Shown here piece after piece: positions 21,851 through 33,792 of a stretch of DNA of 64,000 nt (position 1 is its first letter; each line of letters begins with the position of its first letter). The notes under the pieces were generated by a model that saw nothing but the letters and a program-made list of their open reading frames with translations, was not told the origin of the DNA and did not search any database. The stretch lies in NCBI GenBank assembly GCA_037367405.1, contig JAZKJV010000687.1, forward strand, positions 992,001 to 1,056,000, written 5' to 3'. The position numbers were made by a program, and so were the translations under genes. The DNA comes from Ottelia alismoides. Its lineage: Eukaryota; Streptophyta; Magnoliopsida; Alismatales; Hydrocharitaceae.

Positions 21851-23732
21851 CAAGTTACGGATCTAATCTGAATAATTTGGGTCGGTCAACTAGTTGACCT
21901 CCAAAAGCCTGTTGAACGGGTTCATGGATTTCATGTCTGAAATTAACAATGCACTATATTAGAAGAAAGAAATAATTATATATTCAAAATTAAATTCTTT
22001 TAAGTATTTTTAATTAAATCAGTGTTGCCTTTCAACTTTGAAAGTCTATTCCCTTACTAATCTTTCAAAACAAGAGATACACTTACCGCTATATCTCTAG
22101 CAAGATCTGGGATCTCCTTTTTACCTTTGTTACTCCCAATAATATGAGAAACTATAACTAAGACAAAAAGAAGCGGGTACTCATTCTGCCTTGCAAGTCC
22201 AACTAGCATTTCCCAATTCAATTTTCAACACCTGGGCCTATCACCCCTAGGGTGATGTTGACCCGTTACTAATTGAATGAACCGTCAACATGAAAAGAAC
22301 TCACAATGTGCAACCCAATATTTCCCCAATAATACAAGGAACCAATATTGGGGTCACTACGAATACGACCTTACTCTTTCGAGAAGCAAAGAGCCTAATC
22401 CATGTGCGCTTGTATGTAAGAGCTATCATTTCAGATATGTGTCTCTTGCATAATATCCATTGAGATGGAATCCTTTGTCTTGACGAGAGACAATGGATAC
22501 CATTTATATGATCCATCATTCTCATTAAAATTTTAATTAATTATTATGAGTCATATTCACATAAATGATTCCTCCAAGGGAATTACATCTCTATTCACAA
22601 TAGAGTGTTTATTTTAATTGGATTTATCTCATTTTATCAGATTAAATCAACTATCAATCTAATGAAACAAAAAAGAAATTAGGATTTGCTTGATACTACT
22701 ATATAGTATTATCTCTCACAAGTACGTATTATTCTTTATTTAAGTAATTAGAGTACAACCTGATTTACTCATATTACCCTCTCATTGAAATGGATCAAGG
22801 TAGGTCAAACATACAATGATAAAAAGGAGCGCTTCCGAAGGTTGCCAATTAGTTAACCCATTAACATATCCACGACCTAGACACCATCACCATAACGACA
22901 TAAGAATAGTAATAATTGGATCAATGTACTTGTGGTTTTATCAATCAACTTTGATTACCGGCATTATACCATATAACAATCACTCAGAAATTTAGGCATC
23001 TTAAAACACTTTTGAGATCCTAAATTTCTAAGCATATCAAGCAAACATGCTCTTGGTTTTGGATGTAAAAGTTGTCCTGCAACAATTGTAGGATAAACTA
23101 GGGTTTTAGTCATAAAATAATCGCTCAAAGGTAATTGATGTATAATCAAATATTTTCATAAATATTATGCATCAAATTAATTAGGGAAAATTCAAAATTT
23201 CCTTGATTTTTATTGAATGATAAACATATCAATAAAGTGATATTTATGATCCAATCATCATCCGACCCATCTCCACTAAATATTGAATATCTAGGGAAAA
23301 CTGAGTCAGAATGGCATGAAATAAATTCGATGACAAAAACTACAAGTCCCTGTCCAACCGATATACAAAACATTGTTCCCTTAAGGTTTTGATCACATCC
23401 AAGATCATTGACCAAGACTATGATACAACTTAAAGTTTAGGGTTTAGGCCTTAGTGCATCACAGAAGCGTGAAGATCGCATCACATGCGATCAAGAGCGA
23501 TTAGTTGTACTAGTTGCTCAGGGAAACAAAATTAAAAATATTTTAAATAGATGAAACTACATGATTCGAGAATACTTCTCAAATCGTTTTATTAAGATCA
23601 CTAACAAGTTATATGAATACCTCTTGAAGCATGATTGCGATCCCATATCTCTAAAGTAAGAGATCTCTTGTTTCAATTTCGATCCGATGAAGGAACCGCT
23701 TGCGTGCACGTGGATGAGACGCATGCTTCTCG
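21851..23732 (-). mobile_element. Non-coding 5' region of copia-1, possibly its LTR
   Basis: Lies upstream of copia-1 gag on the minus strand and encodes nothing recognisable. It is AT-rich with short palindromes (for example ATCACC, 5 nt, GGTGAT near 22236). An LTR is expected here, but I could not place its ends or a methionine-tRNA primer site. Interrupted at 23737 by element B. Confidence 0.4.
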
Positions 23733-24839
23733 CAATCTAATGAATCCATGATTCATTAACACTTCTGTTGTATTTTATCTTAAAACCCTTAACAAATACA
23801 TGTAAACATGCAATAATTTTCATATCTTATAAAAGTACCATTCATGAATAAAAATGAATTTTTATGCATTAAAAACTTATAAATAAATAAACAAATAAAA
23901 AGCAAGAAAAGAAGATAGACTATAATATGTATATATGTATAATATGACTAATTAAATATAAATATAGATGTGCTATATATTTATATAATCTAACCCCATA
24001 GTCCAAATTTGCATGGCTTGGTCGACAAACAATAAAGTAGGGGAGATTTAGGAAGAAAACAACAAAAATAACTAACATTATACATCATACGTTAATTCAT
24101 ATTTATTAATTATTTACTGAAACTTTAACTAATTTTAATTAATTAATTGGATCATATTTTTCACCAAACTCTTTTCCCTTGTGTTTATAAAAATGCATAT
24201 TAACTATATAAAAATCATAAAAAATCCTAATCCATATATATGCCATGAAATCTGGTTTTCAAATTGTCAAATTCCCGACTTCCGAACCTCATAAGTTCTT
24301 CATACAAACTCCAATTTCGATCTACTCACCTTTAAACTTCATAAAATAATATTATCTAAATAATGAAGGTGATTTCATTAAAATCAAAATCCAGGTGCAA
24401 AAGTCAATTTTGGGACCTAATGACAATTGGCTTTCTGGGCTATTTATTTTATCATTTACATAATATTTATAGAAAACTTGATTTCATTTTTGTTAATTAT
24501 TTTCATGGTCTCGTTGTTTATCTTTAAAAAAAATTCAGAAATCAAAACATTTGTCATTATTTAAAATAATTCAAAAACACTAAAATATAGATGAATTTGA
24601 ACTGTAAACTATATACTTGTATTTATTAATATATATAAATTAATTTATGAAAATATACATGTATTTATTAATATATATATAAATTAATTTATTAAAAACT
24701 AAAAAATCACAAAAACCTAATTTATTATTATATTAATTAATGAAATATAAAAATAATATAATATTTATTAAAATTATAAATTTAAAATAAATATGCTATT
24801 TATTAAGTACACTATATATTTATTAATATATTATTTATA

Positions 24840-25230
24840 GGGAAAAAGGAGCCTACCTCGGCGGGTGCATGTAACTCCCTACACCCGGTCTAATTTTTCA
24901 TTATTTTTTGATTTATTTGAAATGAAACCTTGGGGGATTTAGATCACAATGTATCACCATGTTGTCATTCCAAATTCAACTTAATTCGAGACTTATATCG
25001 TCTCCATCAAGACTACCAAATTTTAACGGTCTCAAAATTACTGAAATCGGCTATGTCTAGATGAACGTGTTAGGAATGTTTGTTTTGCAAGAAACTTGAA
25101 ACACATACTCCCCTTAACATATTAAGTAAATCCCCCAACTTCTAATTCAAAAAAAAAATAAAAAATAATCGAAAAATGGGGGTGGGTGCAGGGAGTTTCC
25201 TACACCCCAGGGTGCAGGCTCCCTGCCCCC
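24840..25230. mobile_element. MULE-type MITE
   Basis: 391 bp with terminal inverted repeats (GGGAAAAAGGAGCCTACC outer left; GGGGGCAGGGAGCCTGCACC from the right end inward) and the 9-bp TSD TTATTTATA (24831-24839, 25231-25239). The homologous position in the 3' LTR of element B (near 34800) lacks it, an empty-site control. No coding capacity. Confidence 0.88.
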
Positions 25231-26118
25231 TTATTTATATATCCTAAAATATTTATTATTTATAAAAATAAATTATACCATAATTTAAGTAAATTAATTA
25301 TTTACATTTTTTATTTTTAAACCTATTTGAAATAAAGATATTTGATATTTAATATATACTTTATATCTTATTTAAGGTTCCGTCCTATGTGGTTCTTATA
25401 TGTGTCAGCACCATATGTCTTCTTCCTCTAAGACCCCAATCTGTTTTCTGTTTGGCAGTCGATCTTCACTAATTTAATCATGGTTCATCTTCAATCCAAA
25501 CCATCATTTGAGCCCTTAATTTGCTAGATCTAACAACCATAACTCACTCCAACCATTAGATATACCTCTACCCCTCTTCGATTATCCTATTTAATTCACC
25601 AGAATTCATCATTCCAAAAATAACTTCTCCAAATTCTCCAGATAACATTGTTCTAGTGACCTACTAACCACCTTCTTTATTGTGTATTGCCTACCTCCGG
25701 TGATGACAACATCTGGTGGCCGGCCTGCATGGAAGGAGGATCATCAGAGGAGTCATCCCAAGGATTACTCCACCTTTTACCACTGTTGTCGCGACGAAGA
25801 GCTCCGATAAAGTACCCGCCGTCGAGCGATCACCAGAGGATCTTATATCCTCAATTTCCCAGGTATTTCATCCCATCTTTGCTCTTTAATTCGTCATTTC
25901 TCATGTCCATTTAGATCACTCAATCACGTGGTTAAATCTTCATAAGCATCTTTCTTAGTTCACAACCGAAATCCCTTCTCAATTTTGCACGATTCATATT
26001 CAAGTTTCAATCTCAACTTCACCCTTTTTGGAACTATTATTCATATCTACAGAACCATAAAATCTTGGCTGATTCCTCTTTTAATCGAGAAATTAAAACC
26101 AACTTACATGTAGCCCTA

Positions 26119-29100
26119 TGATGAATCCATGATTCATTAATTTTCTTGGGTATTTTGTCTTAAAACCTTTTCAAATGTATTTAAATATAATCATCTTTAT
26201 AAAAATACTATTCATGAATAAAATTGTTTTTTCTGCGTTAAAAACATGTAAATAAATAAAAGAATAAAAAGAAACAAAAAAGAAAAAGACAAACATTAAA
26301 TACTTATATGTGTACAGTGTGACTAACTAAATATAAATATACCTGAAGGATATATTTATATAACCTAACCCACGAGACCAAGTCAACATGGATTGGTCAA
26401 AGCAAATAAGTAGGGGAGATAAGGAAGAAAACCACAAAAGGTTTTTTATACACTGCACATATTATTCATTAGTTATACAATAATTATCAAAACTTCTCCT
26501 ATTCATTTTTACATATTATTCACCAAAATCTTCTCCTATTTATTTCTAAAAATGTATATAAAAATATAAAACTCTAGAAAAATCCTAACTTGTATATATG
26601 CCAAGAAATCCAACTTCCAAATTATCAATTTATCAATTTCTGAACTTTATAACTTCCTCATACAAACCCCAATTTCTCTCTACCCACTTATGTTCATAAA
26701 ATAATATTATCTAATTAATGAAGGTGATTTCACTAAAATCGAAGTTCGTTTGCGAAAAGTCGATTTTGGGACCTAATGACAATTGGGTTTCTGGGCTATT
26801 TATTTTATTCAGAACATACTATTTATAATTTGTGTGATTTTATAATTTTTTATTATTTTTGATCTTATAGATGATGTATAAATTATTTTAGATTTTTTAG
26901 ACACTATCTAATATTTTGAATAAATCGAAAACCCTAATTTATAGATGAATTTGAACTATGTCGCTTATACCTGTATTTATTTATATATGTAAAATAATTT
27001 ATTAAAATTATAAAATGCACACATCTCTTAATTATTATTCAATTAAAAATAACATATAAAAATAATATGTTATTTATTAAATTAAAAATACAATATCTAT
27101 TGATTAAGTATATTATATACTTATTTGTTAATATTATATTTATATTTCATTAAATATGTATTATTTATAAAAATAAAATATATAATACATTAGTTAATTT
27201 AAATTTTCACATTTTTATTTTATACCTAATTTAAATAACATTATTTACTACTTATGAGCTTATTTATAAACTAATTACTTTCCTGACCTACCAGGTGCTA
27301 ACAAGTATCAGCACATGGGCCATCTTCCTCAAGAAAGTGCCATCTTCTGTTCTAACCTATCTTCTTCACCTAATTATTCCCGTACCTCCTCATATCCAAA
27401 ACTCCATCTAATCCCATAATCTTCTATCCCCAACTACCTAGATTCACGCCTACCCTTTGATCTTCAACAACCCTTCTTCCTTGTTCTTATTTATTGACCT
27501 AAACTTCATAGTCCACAACTAAATCTCCCATCTCCAGTTCACAACTGTCAGACCTTCAACTTCTTCGTACCTCTCCGGTCGTCCACAGTGGTGACAGCAC
27601 TTGACGTCGACCCCGCATGGTAGAGGGTACTCGGGTGGAGTGGTTCTAAGGCTCCAAGTCTTGTATCGTATCCACGCCACCACGTGCAACTTTGGTGAAG
27701 TGCCGCCTGTCGAGCTATTACTTGAGGTCATATACCTCAACTCCCAGGTACAACCCGCCCATTCCTTTTTTATTTCCATCGATTCATCACCCAATCAGGA
27801 AGATAATCATGTTCTTAGTATTTCTAATCATCTTCACGAGTTGCACATCTCAATCCAATTCAACTCGAGTCAATTCATTCAAATTCGCATCCGTTACAAC
27901 ATCTTCCAAGAACCCTATTATTTGACTAGCAATCTTTTCATAAACTCGGCCAATTCCTTGAGAATCGAGCAACAAATCACATTCTTTGCAGGTTTGCATG
28001 AATTTCTGGAGCATATCTTATCATCTGGAGCAGCTAATTTCTGAGTCCATCGATTGTTCAGGAGTTGCTACAACATTCCGGAGTTCTAAACCCTAGAACA
28101 CTTTACCTTCCTGGTCTTGCATTTGGAGCTCCTTCATCTACTTCCCTAACTTCTCTCTCGTAGTGGGAACACTCGAGACGGTGAGGAGCACCCTCTCCAG
28201 CCCCACCTCCATCCATATATCCACTGGAGAAGCTCACAACCATCAGGCGTGCCACCACGTTCTTTCCCAATTCAAAGAACAACCGAGTTATAGACGGGTG
28301 ACACCTGTCCTCATCACACGGACCGGATCTGGTGGAGTGATCTGATCCTGACCACTCATTGCCAACTAGTGGCGAATTTGCATAGTAACACCCTGTTGCT
28401 TCTAGAATTAAATTATGCCTGTAGAGCTTCTCGTTTCATTCAGGTCCCTATCTAGGGACCTACTAATAATAATTTCCAGAGTTTTCTTTCAGTTAGGTCC
28501 CTGATTAGGGACCTAATTGCAAGAACATTTTTTTCTTTTATTGTATATTCCCTCTATGTATTCTTACTTAGACTATGGACTATTGTGGACTTCTTGAGCA
28601 TTATTCTGGCGCAATTTTTTCTATATTTTAATTTCATCAAATTTGAGGAATTATTCTTGCTTTTTGGTTGAATTTTACTCTTCGATATTCAAACGTTTTG
28701 ATTTCTTTTCGTATTCTTTTTTGAGCTCTCTGTTTGAGCGTCTTATCTACTATATAGTATGACCTATTTTTCTCTATTATTTTACATACTATATTGTAGA
28801 TAAATCGATTGAAAAATATACCTTTTGAAAAATTTAATAAAAATTGAAAAATAAAAATCAAATGAAAATACTAATAATTAAAAATTCAGAAAGAGTTTTC
28901 TCACTAAAGAAGAACAGAAATAGAAAAATTATCACAAAAATATTTTCTTCCCTCAAAAATAATAAGCATGTTCTGCCTCCTTGTGTTCGATCCAAGCACA
29001 CTACTAGATATATAAATAGTGAACAACGCTGATTTTATTTTGGTTGACTTTATTTGATTAATTAGGGTTTTGCTTTTGAGCGGAGTTTTCTACAACTGAC

Positions 29101-29141
29101 ACTTTTTCTCATTTTTTAATTTTCAAGCAAAACCCAGATTA
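26119..29141 (+). mobile_element. Nested solo LTR of the B family
   Basis: A second B-type LTR inserted in the same orientation into the 5' LTR of element B: start TGATGAATCCATGATTCATT, end about 29141 (terminal CA apparently TA). Flanks CCCTA (26114-26118) and CCATA (29142-29146) are a probable TSD with one mismatch. The host LTR resumes with 'ccatagcatctggagcatc', matching 35687 in the 3' LTR. No internal domain is present, so it is a solo LTR left by recombination. Confidence 0.8.
27748..27991 (+). other. Candidate leader intron in B-type LTR
   Basis: Donor CCCAG|GTACAA and acceptor TTCTTTGCAG|GTTTG, 244 bp. The equivalents in the 3' LTR of B are 35438-35686 (CCCAG|GTATTT to TTGGTAG, 249 bp) and a donor at 25863. 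A similar arrangement exists in the G1/G2 LTR (49804-50113, 52136-52268). This is inference from splice-site consensus and position only. Confidence 0.4.
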
Positions 29142-30314
29142 CCATAGCATCTGGAGCATCATAAATTCATCATTCAAAGTTTCACGTCCATCGCTTGGTC
29201 TTCTTCACGTGTCGTAGTTAGATCTAGAGTAGCATCTTCCTTGTGGGAAACCCTAGCAGTTGAGACCTACATCTCTCGCCGTCGTCCTTCTCCGATCATC
29301 GTCCACCACAGAGGATCTCGAACGGGGTAGGCGACCTCACAGGGGGTTTGCCACGGGGATCGTCTGTGGTGAACGATGATCCTTCTTCCCTACAGGGGGT
29401 TTGCCATAGCCGCGATGTCGAAGGAGAAGGAGATCAGTCATAACTGTCACCGTTGCTAGGACTTTTGGGGAAGAATGTCCTCAAGAACTCGTGCCACAGT
29501 TTGTTGATACGTGTCCTCTATGAATGATAAAGATGGACCAAAGCCTCATAATTGTAATATTCAAAGCTCCAATTGGTGGAACATTTGCAATGAAGCCCCA
29601 ACAAACTTCCAAGGATTCCAAATCTCTCCAGACCTTTTCAATATTACATTTAGATCCTCACGCGTGGACCAAAGTGCAAACTTCAGAACGTTTTCTTACA
29701 AATAGGAACTAATTAGGGACCAATTTGCTACTGTTTTGATGATTTTCTTAGGCTAGTAACTTAACTACCATAGTTTTGTTTTGAGTAGATTTTTGAAGAT
29801 TTTTATCATGATTTTATCGAGATTTAATTCTTCGAATTCTGACTCCATCTTGGTTCTTTTTTAAATGTTTTCTTGAGCTCCTTGCTCTAGTTCTTTTTAC
29901 CATCTACTATATAGTATAACATACTATATCCTATCTCATATTATTGTATTGTAGATCATTTGTTTGAAAAAATATCACTTAAAAAATTAAATAAAAATTG
30001 GAAAATTAAAAATCAATTAAAAATGTAAAACTAAAACCTACAAAAGTATTTTCTCGGAGAAGAAATAAAAAAATCACAAAAATATCTTATTCCTAAAAAA
30101 TTGAAGAATGTTTTTCCACCTCCTTGTGTTCGACCCAAGAACACTTGCCTGGTAAATTAAATAGTGGAGATCAAAATTAAGAGAGAGTAGCATTTTCTCT
30201 TTCTCTTTCTCTCTCTTCTGGTTTTGATGTGTTTTGTTTGATAATTAGTTTTTTCTCAATGGTTCACTACATCCGACATCAATTTAATCGCTAGGTAAAT
30301 CTACATTATCAAAA

Positions 30315-30332
30315 TGGCACCATCGTCGAGAA
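30315..30332 (+). promoter_or_regulatory. Primer-binding site of element B (tRNA-Asp type, degenerate)
   Basis: TGGCACCATCGTCGAGAA three bases after the LTR; matches the tRNA-Asp complement in the first part and has decayed in the second. Confidence 0.7.
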
Positions 30333-30423
30333 TGAGCTAGCGATCACCCGATTTTCTGACTTGTCCTTGACACCATTTCTCTCTTCCTTTCCCAATATCC
30401 ACACATTTTGATACTTATCAAAA

Positions 30424-30441
30424 TGGCACCATTGTCATGGA
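30424..30441 (+). repeat. Second primer-site-like copy in element B
   Basis: TTATCAAAATGGCACCAT recurs about 109 bp after the first primer site, including the last bases of the LTR (TATCA). It is either a local tandem duplication or a template-switch product. Confidence 0.6.
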
Positions 30442-32379
30442 GGCGTAGTGGCACTTGAATTTTAAGTTTCTATTTCTTTTGATATTTGTTCTTCTCTTTT
30501 TTAGTTTTCTCAATTTTTTATCAGTTTCTTGATTGTTTGATTTCTCTCAATTTTTTCAGTTTTCTTTACTTTCTTCTCTATGATTTAGTCTCAATTTTTG
30601 TGTGTTTTATTTTTTTTAGATTTTTTGGTTTATTTCGATTTTTTTTTCTCGATTTTTATCGGTTTTTATCTGTTGATTTTCTCGATTTTTATTCTCTTTT
30701 TGACTTCTGATTTTTTGTCTTTATTTTCTTTTATTATCTTGTTTGTTCTGACACTTGATGTAGGGCCTACAGGATTAGCCAACTTCTTAGGGAGTCGAAT
30801 CAACTGAGAGACTAGAGACCGTGTTCCTTCTTTACGAGCCAGTTGCGGAAGAGCAGTGCGAGTCAGACCACCAGATTTGTACATTTTTCATAGACACTTC
30901 ATTTTCTATTTTATTTGAGAGTTCAGAGCCTTTGACCATGTTTCTGATTTTGTGAGAGAGGAAGGGACACTTTCCTATTTTTATTTTGTATCAAGGGGTC
31001 TAATAAGGACATCCCAACTTGTAAACCAGACACTTAGATTTCTTTCTTGGGGTTTGTTTCGCCAGGTGCTGATCCACTTGGGGGACCTCACCACGATGTT
31101 TTTTTTCCAACTATTTTCTTTATTTCACATGATATCGTGAAAACCTAGAGGTGAATGCATGTTTGATTAGACGAGTAGAAGTAGAACCGACTACCCTAAT
31201 GCACACTTATGTGTAATTCATTGATTTGAAAAATTAATACATTCTTATGTTGGAGATATAGGTTTAGGACTTGGTTTCATAGCTTTTAGCATGCATTAGC
31301 TTAGGTTTTAATTTGTGCGCAGATCAGTTTGCACGAAGAGAGTTGGAGACATGTATGTTGTTCTTTCCCTGCATGCATCATGATTTTTCGTGGCATTATG
31401 TGATTTTTCACTCCATAAGACTCAATTTTCAAAAATAAAGGAAACCATACACCCTATAGATATTCTTGAAAATATCCAAAAAGTGAAAACCTCAAAAATA
31501 AAAAAAGTTTTTTATTATTTTGGTGTACTACACCTCATAGTTCCATTTGGGCTTGATATAACCCAACAACCCATGCAGTTGGTTCCACTATTTGGGGTAT
31601 TGTGAGAGGTACTCTGGGCAATAGGGCGACACCACCTGTGAGTCCGAATAAATAACTGCTTGATCACATAACTAAAATTGAATAGATAAATGATAGAATA
31701 CTTACAATCATCACAATGTGAAGTTGGTGAATTGAGGGTTTGCTTTGTGTTGGTTTCTTGGGATGTGCATATTTTAGCATCTTATACACCTTCACACTCT
31801 TCTCCTGCTTTGACATCGTGTTCCTTTCTATATCATCTTGACATCTCACCTCAGATTTTTGTCTGTTTCTCTGGCACATTTTTCACTAAGTGCTTATGAG
31901 ACTTTTTCTTTCCTAGAGGAGTTGACGGACATCATGGATAGAGGGAAGGCACCCATTGATGAGTGAGCTGTCGAGGAGCGAGAAGTTGAGAAGAGATACA
32001 TGGATTGAGAGTTCTTATATTCCAGCATGAGAGTAATTTGATTACATTTCAGAGATCATATGAAATATTCAGTATAGAGAGTCGGATGGTGTGATGGACA
32101 CATGTATAAACACCTTATGTAGTCCGACTCCAGAGACAGTTACTACAGTAGAGAGACCTATTCCACATACAACCGTTACTTATAAAGGAAGATCTCTCGA
32201 CCGGTCAGGGACTGTTACATACTTATATAGTAGACGATTCCATACGACTTAGGTTGAGGTGATCTACTATGTACATGACTCATGTCTATTTTTCCACTTC
32301 ATTTTGTCTTATACAGAGACCTGTGAGCCATTTGATTTTTGGAGTACACCATCACTTATATATTCTTCTTAGATCCCAA
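30442..32379 (+). other. Leader and non-coding interior of element B
   Basis: Contains a T-rich stretch (30470-30760), the conserved leader segment 'gtttcgccaggtgctgatcc' with hairpin (31062-31081) followed by 'gggggacctcacca', and AT-rich sequence. The small ORFs (30486-30884, 31390-31605, 31664-31899) have no recognisable domains and biased T-rich composition. The stretch 31920-32340 may be a decayed gag remnant, but I cannot show it. Confidence 0.5.
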
Positions 32380-32401
32380 CCGTCCTGATTTTTGCTCGTC
32401 T

Positions 32402-32437
32402 TTATACTTAGGATACCAGATCCTAAGTATAGGGGGG
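32402..32437 (+). repeat. Hairpin with polypurine-like box, copy 6
   Basis: TTATACTTAGGAT / ATCCTAAGTATAGGGGGG, inner stem extended to GGAT / ATCC. Confidence 0.8.
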
Positions 32438-32545
32438 ACCGGTTATTCGTTGATTTTCATTTTTGATTTTGTTCTTTTTATTTTTTTCTTGATTTTCCTT
32501 TCTTTTACAACAATCACACATCCCTAAATTTGGTCAAATTCTTTT

Positions 32546-32579
32546 CTATACTTAGGATGCCTGATCCTACTATATGGGG
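32546..32579 (+). repeat. Hairpin with polypurine-like box, copy 7
   Basis: CTATACTTAGGAT / GATCCTACTATATGGGG; partly decayed 3' arm. Confidence 0.65.
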
Positions 32580-32679
32580 TACTGAGTAATTTTGTTTCTT
32601 TTGTTTCTTCTTCTTATTCTTCATTTCTTTCTTTCGTTTGTATATTCATTTCCCTCATTCACCTCGTTGTTGACTTCCA

Positions 32680-32716
32680 CTATACTTACGATGACCATAT
32701 CATAATTATAATGGGG
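32680..32716 (+). repeat. Hairpin with polypurine-like box, copy 8 (degenerate)
   Basis: CTATACTTACGATG / CATAATTATAATGGGG; the 3' arm has decayed. Confidence 0.5.
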
Positions 32717-33778
32717 CGACTGACTTCTGTTCTTTTATTATTTTCACCCACTTTTATTTAGCACGAGCTTGATTATGGACTTTGACTTTTGTTGTAAGAG
32801 CCTAGTTAGGAACTGAAATTTAGACACCTAGGTATTTGATTTAAATATTTGGGTTCCATGAGATCATGTTCAGAATTTATTTTAAAATGCCCTAAGTAGA
32901 AAACTCAGTGTCATATGTTTAGCTCTTCAACAATGGACAAATTTTGGATATATGCACTTTGCACTAAGGTTAACATGCATGGGGGTGTGAAGGGCAGCTC
33001 ATTTTAGAGGCGCATTTTCATCCTTGAATAGTGGTGCAGATGTCTTGTGGCGTTGAAATAAAGCTTCGGATGAGGGAAAGATATGGTAGCACAATTTTTG
33101 CAAGACCCCCAAAAATGGATGGAACAAAAGATGCTATATCAGTCAGGGCAAAAAATATTGATGCACTGCAAGCAACATTACAAATTCTACCAAAAACAAG
33201 CCAATCACCAAATACAAATATGGCAGCAATGGTCTAAGCATCCAAAAAACCTGCATATCTTAATAGAGACTTGTCTATACCAGCTGAGCTTCATAAGGAG
33301 ATGTGACTACACTGGTTACACTCTAGTTCTTTCCTCATTCTTCTGCATTCTCTCTATATTCGATTGTGGACACTGCATGACCAAACCTTAGAAGGAAATA
33401 ACCCCCTCCTTGAGGAAAGGGTATTTGGATGAGGAACCAATGAGAGTGTATTATTAATATAGGAAGTTTCTTCGCTTCTTTAAGTAGGAAGAGCTAACAT
33501 AATTCAGACATCGTACAAATTGAATTCAAAGTTGAAAGAGTTAGCGATATGGATAATGGGATTTGAGTTGGTTGTTGAGGTGAACCGGATGGAACTTAAG
33601 GATAGTTGAGATTAAAAGCCTCATCCAAGTTAAGGCTCCAATGAAATGCTTGTTTGAGGCTCGTCCAAGCTTTGTCCTTTATTTCTTATCATGAATTGTT
33701 TAGGAAAATAAATTCATTCTAACTTTCTTTCTTTTTCCTTATTTTTCAAATAAGTGTTTTCTAAGGGACTAGCAAAGT

Positions 33779-33792
33779 TTAAGTATAGGGGT
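33779..33792 (+). promoter_or_regulatory. Polypurine tract of element B
   Basis: TTAAGTATAGGGGT immediately before the 3' LTR TG at 33793. Confidence 0.8.

Larger units (their letters stand above)
23738..30311 (+). repeat. 5' LTR of element B with nested insertions
   Basis: Begins TAATGAATCCATGATTCATT and ends ACATTATCA, three bases before the primer site. Without the MITE (24840-25230) and the nested solo LTR (26119-29141) its length is close to the 3087-bp 3' LTR. It contains a poly-pyrimidine run (30190-30215) also present in the 3' LTR (36766-36785). Confidence 0.85.
32380..33778 (+). mobile_element. 3' UTR of element B
   Basis: Three hairpins of the shared family (32402-32437, 32546-32579, 32680-32716), then the block 'gttgaaataaagcttcgga' (33051), 'gagacttgtctataccagc' (33261), 'gaggaaagggtatttgg' (33411) and 'gggactagcaaagtttaag' (33764). 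Same order as in elements A, 2 and G1. No coding sequence. Confidence 0.8.

Noticed and set aside
30486..30807. Phe/Leu/Ile-rich ORFs that look like membrane proteins
   Set aside because: The DNA is a T-rich low-complexity stretch in the element B leader; hydrophobicity follows from TTT and TTC runs.
31390..31899. Possible small genes in the element B interior
   Set aside because: Frames on both strands, no similarity to gag or pol that I can see, no conservation in related interiors.
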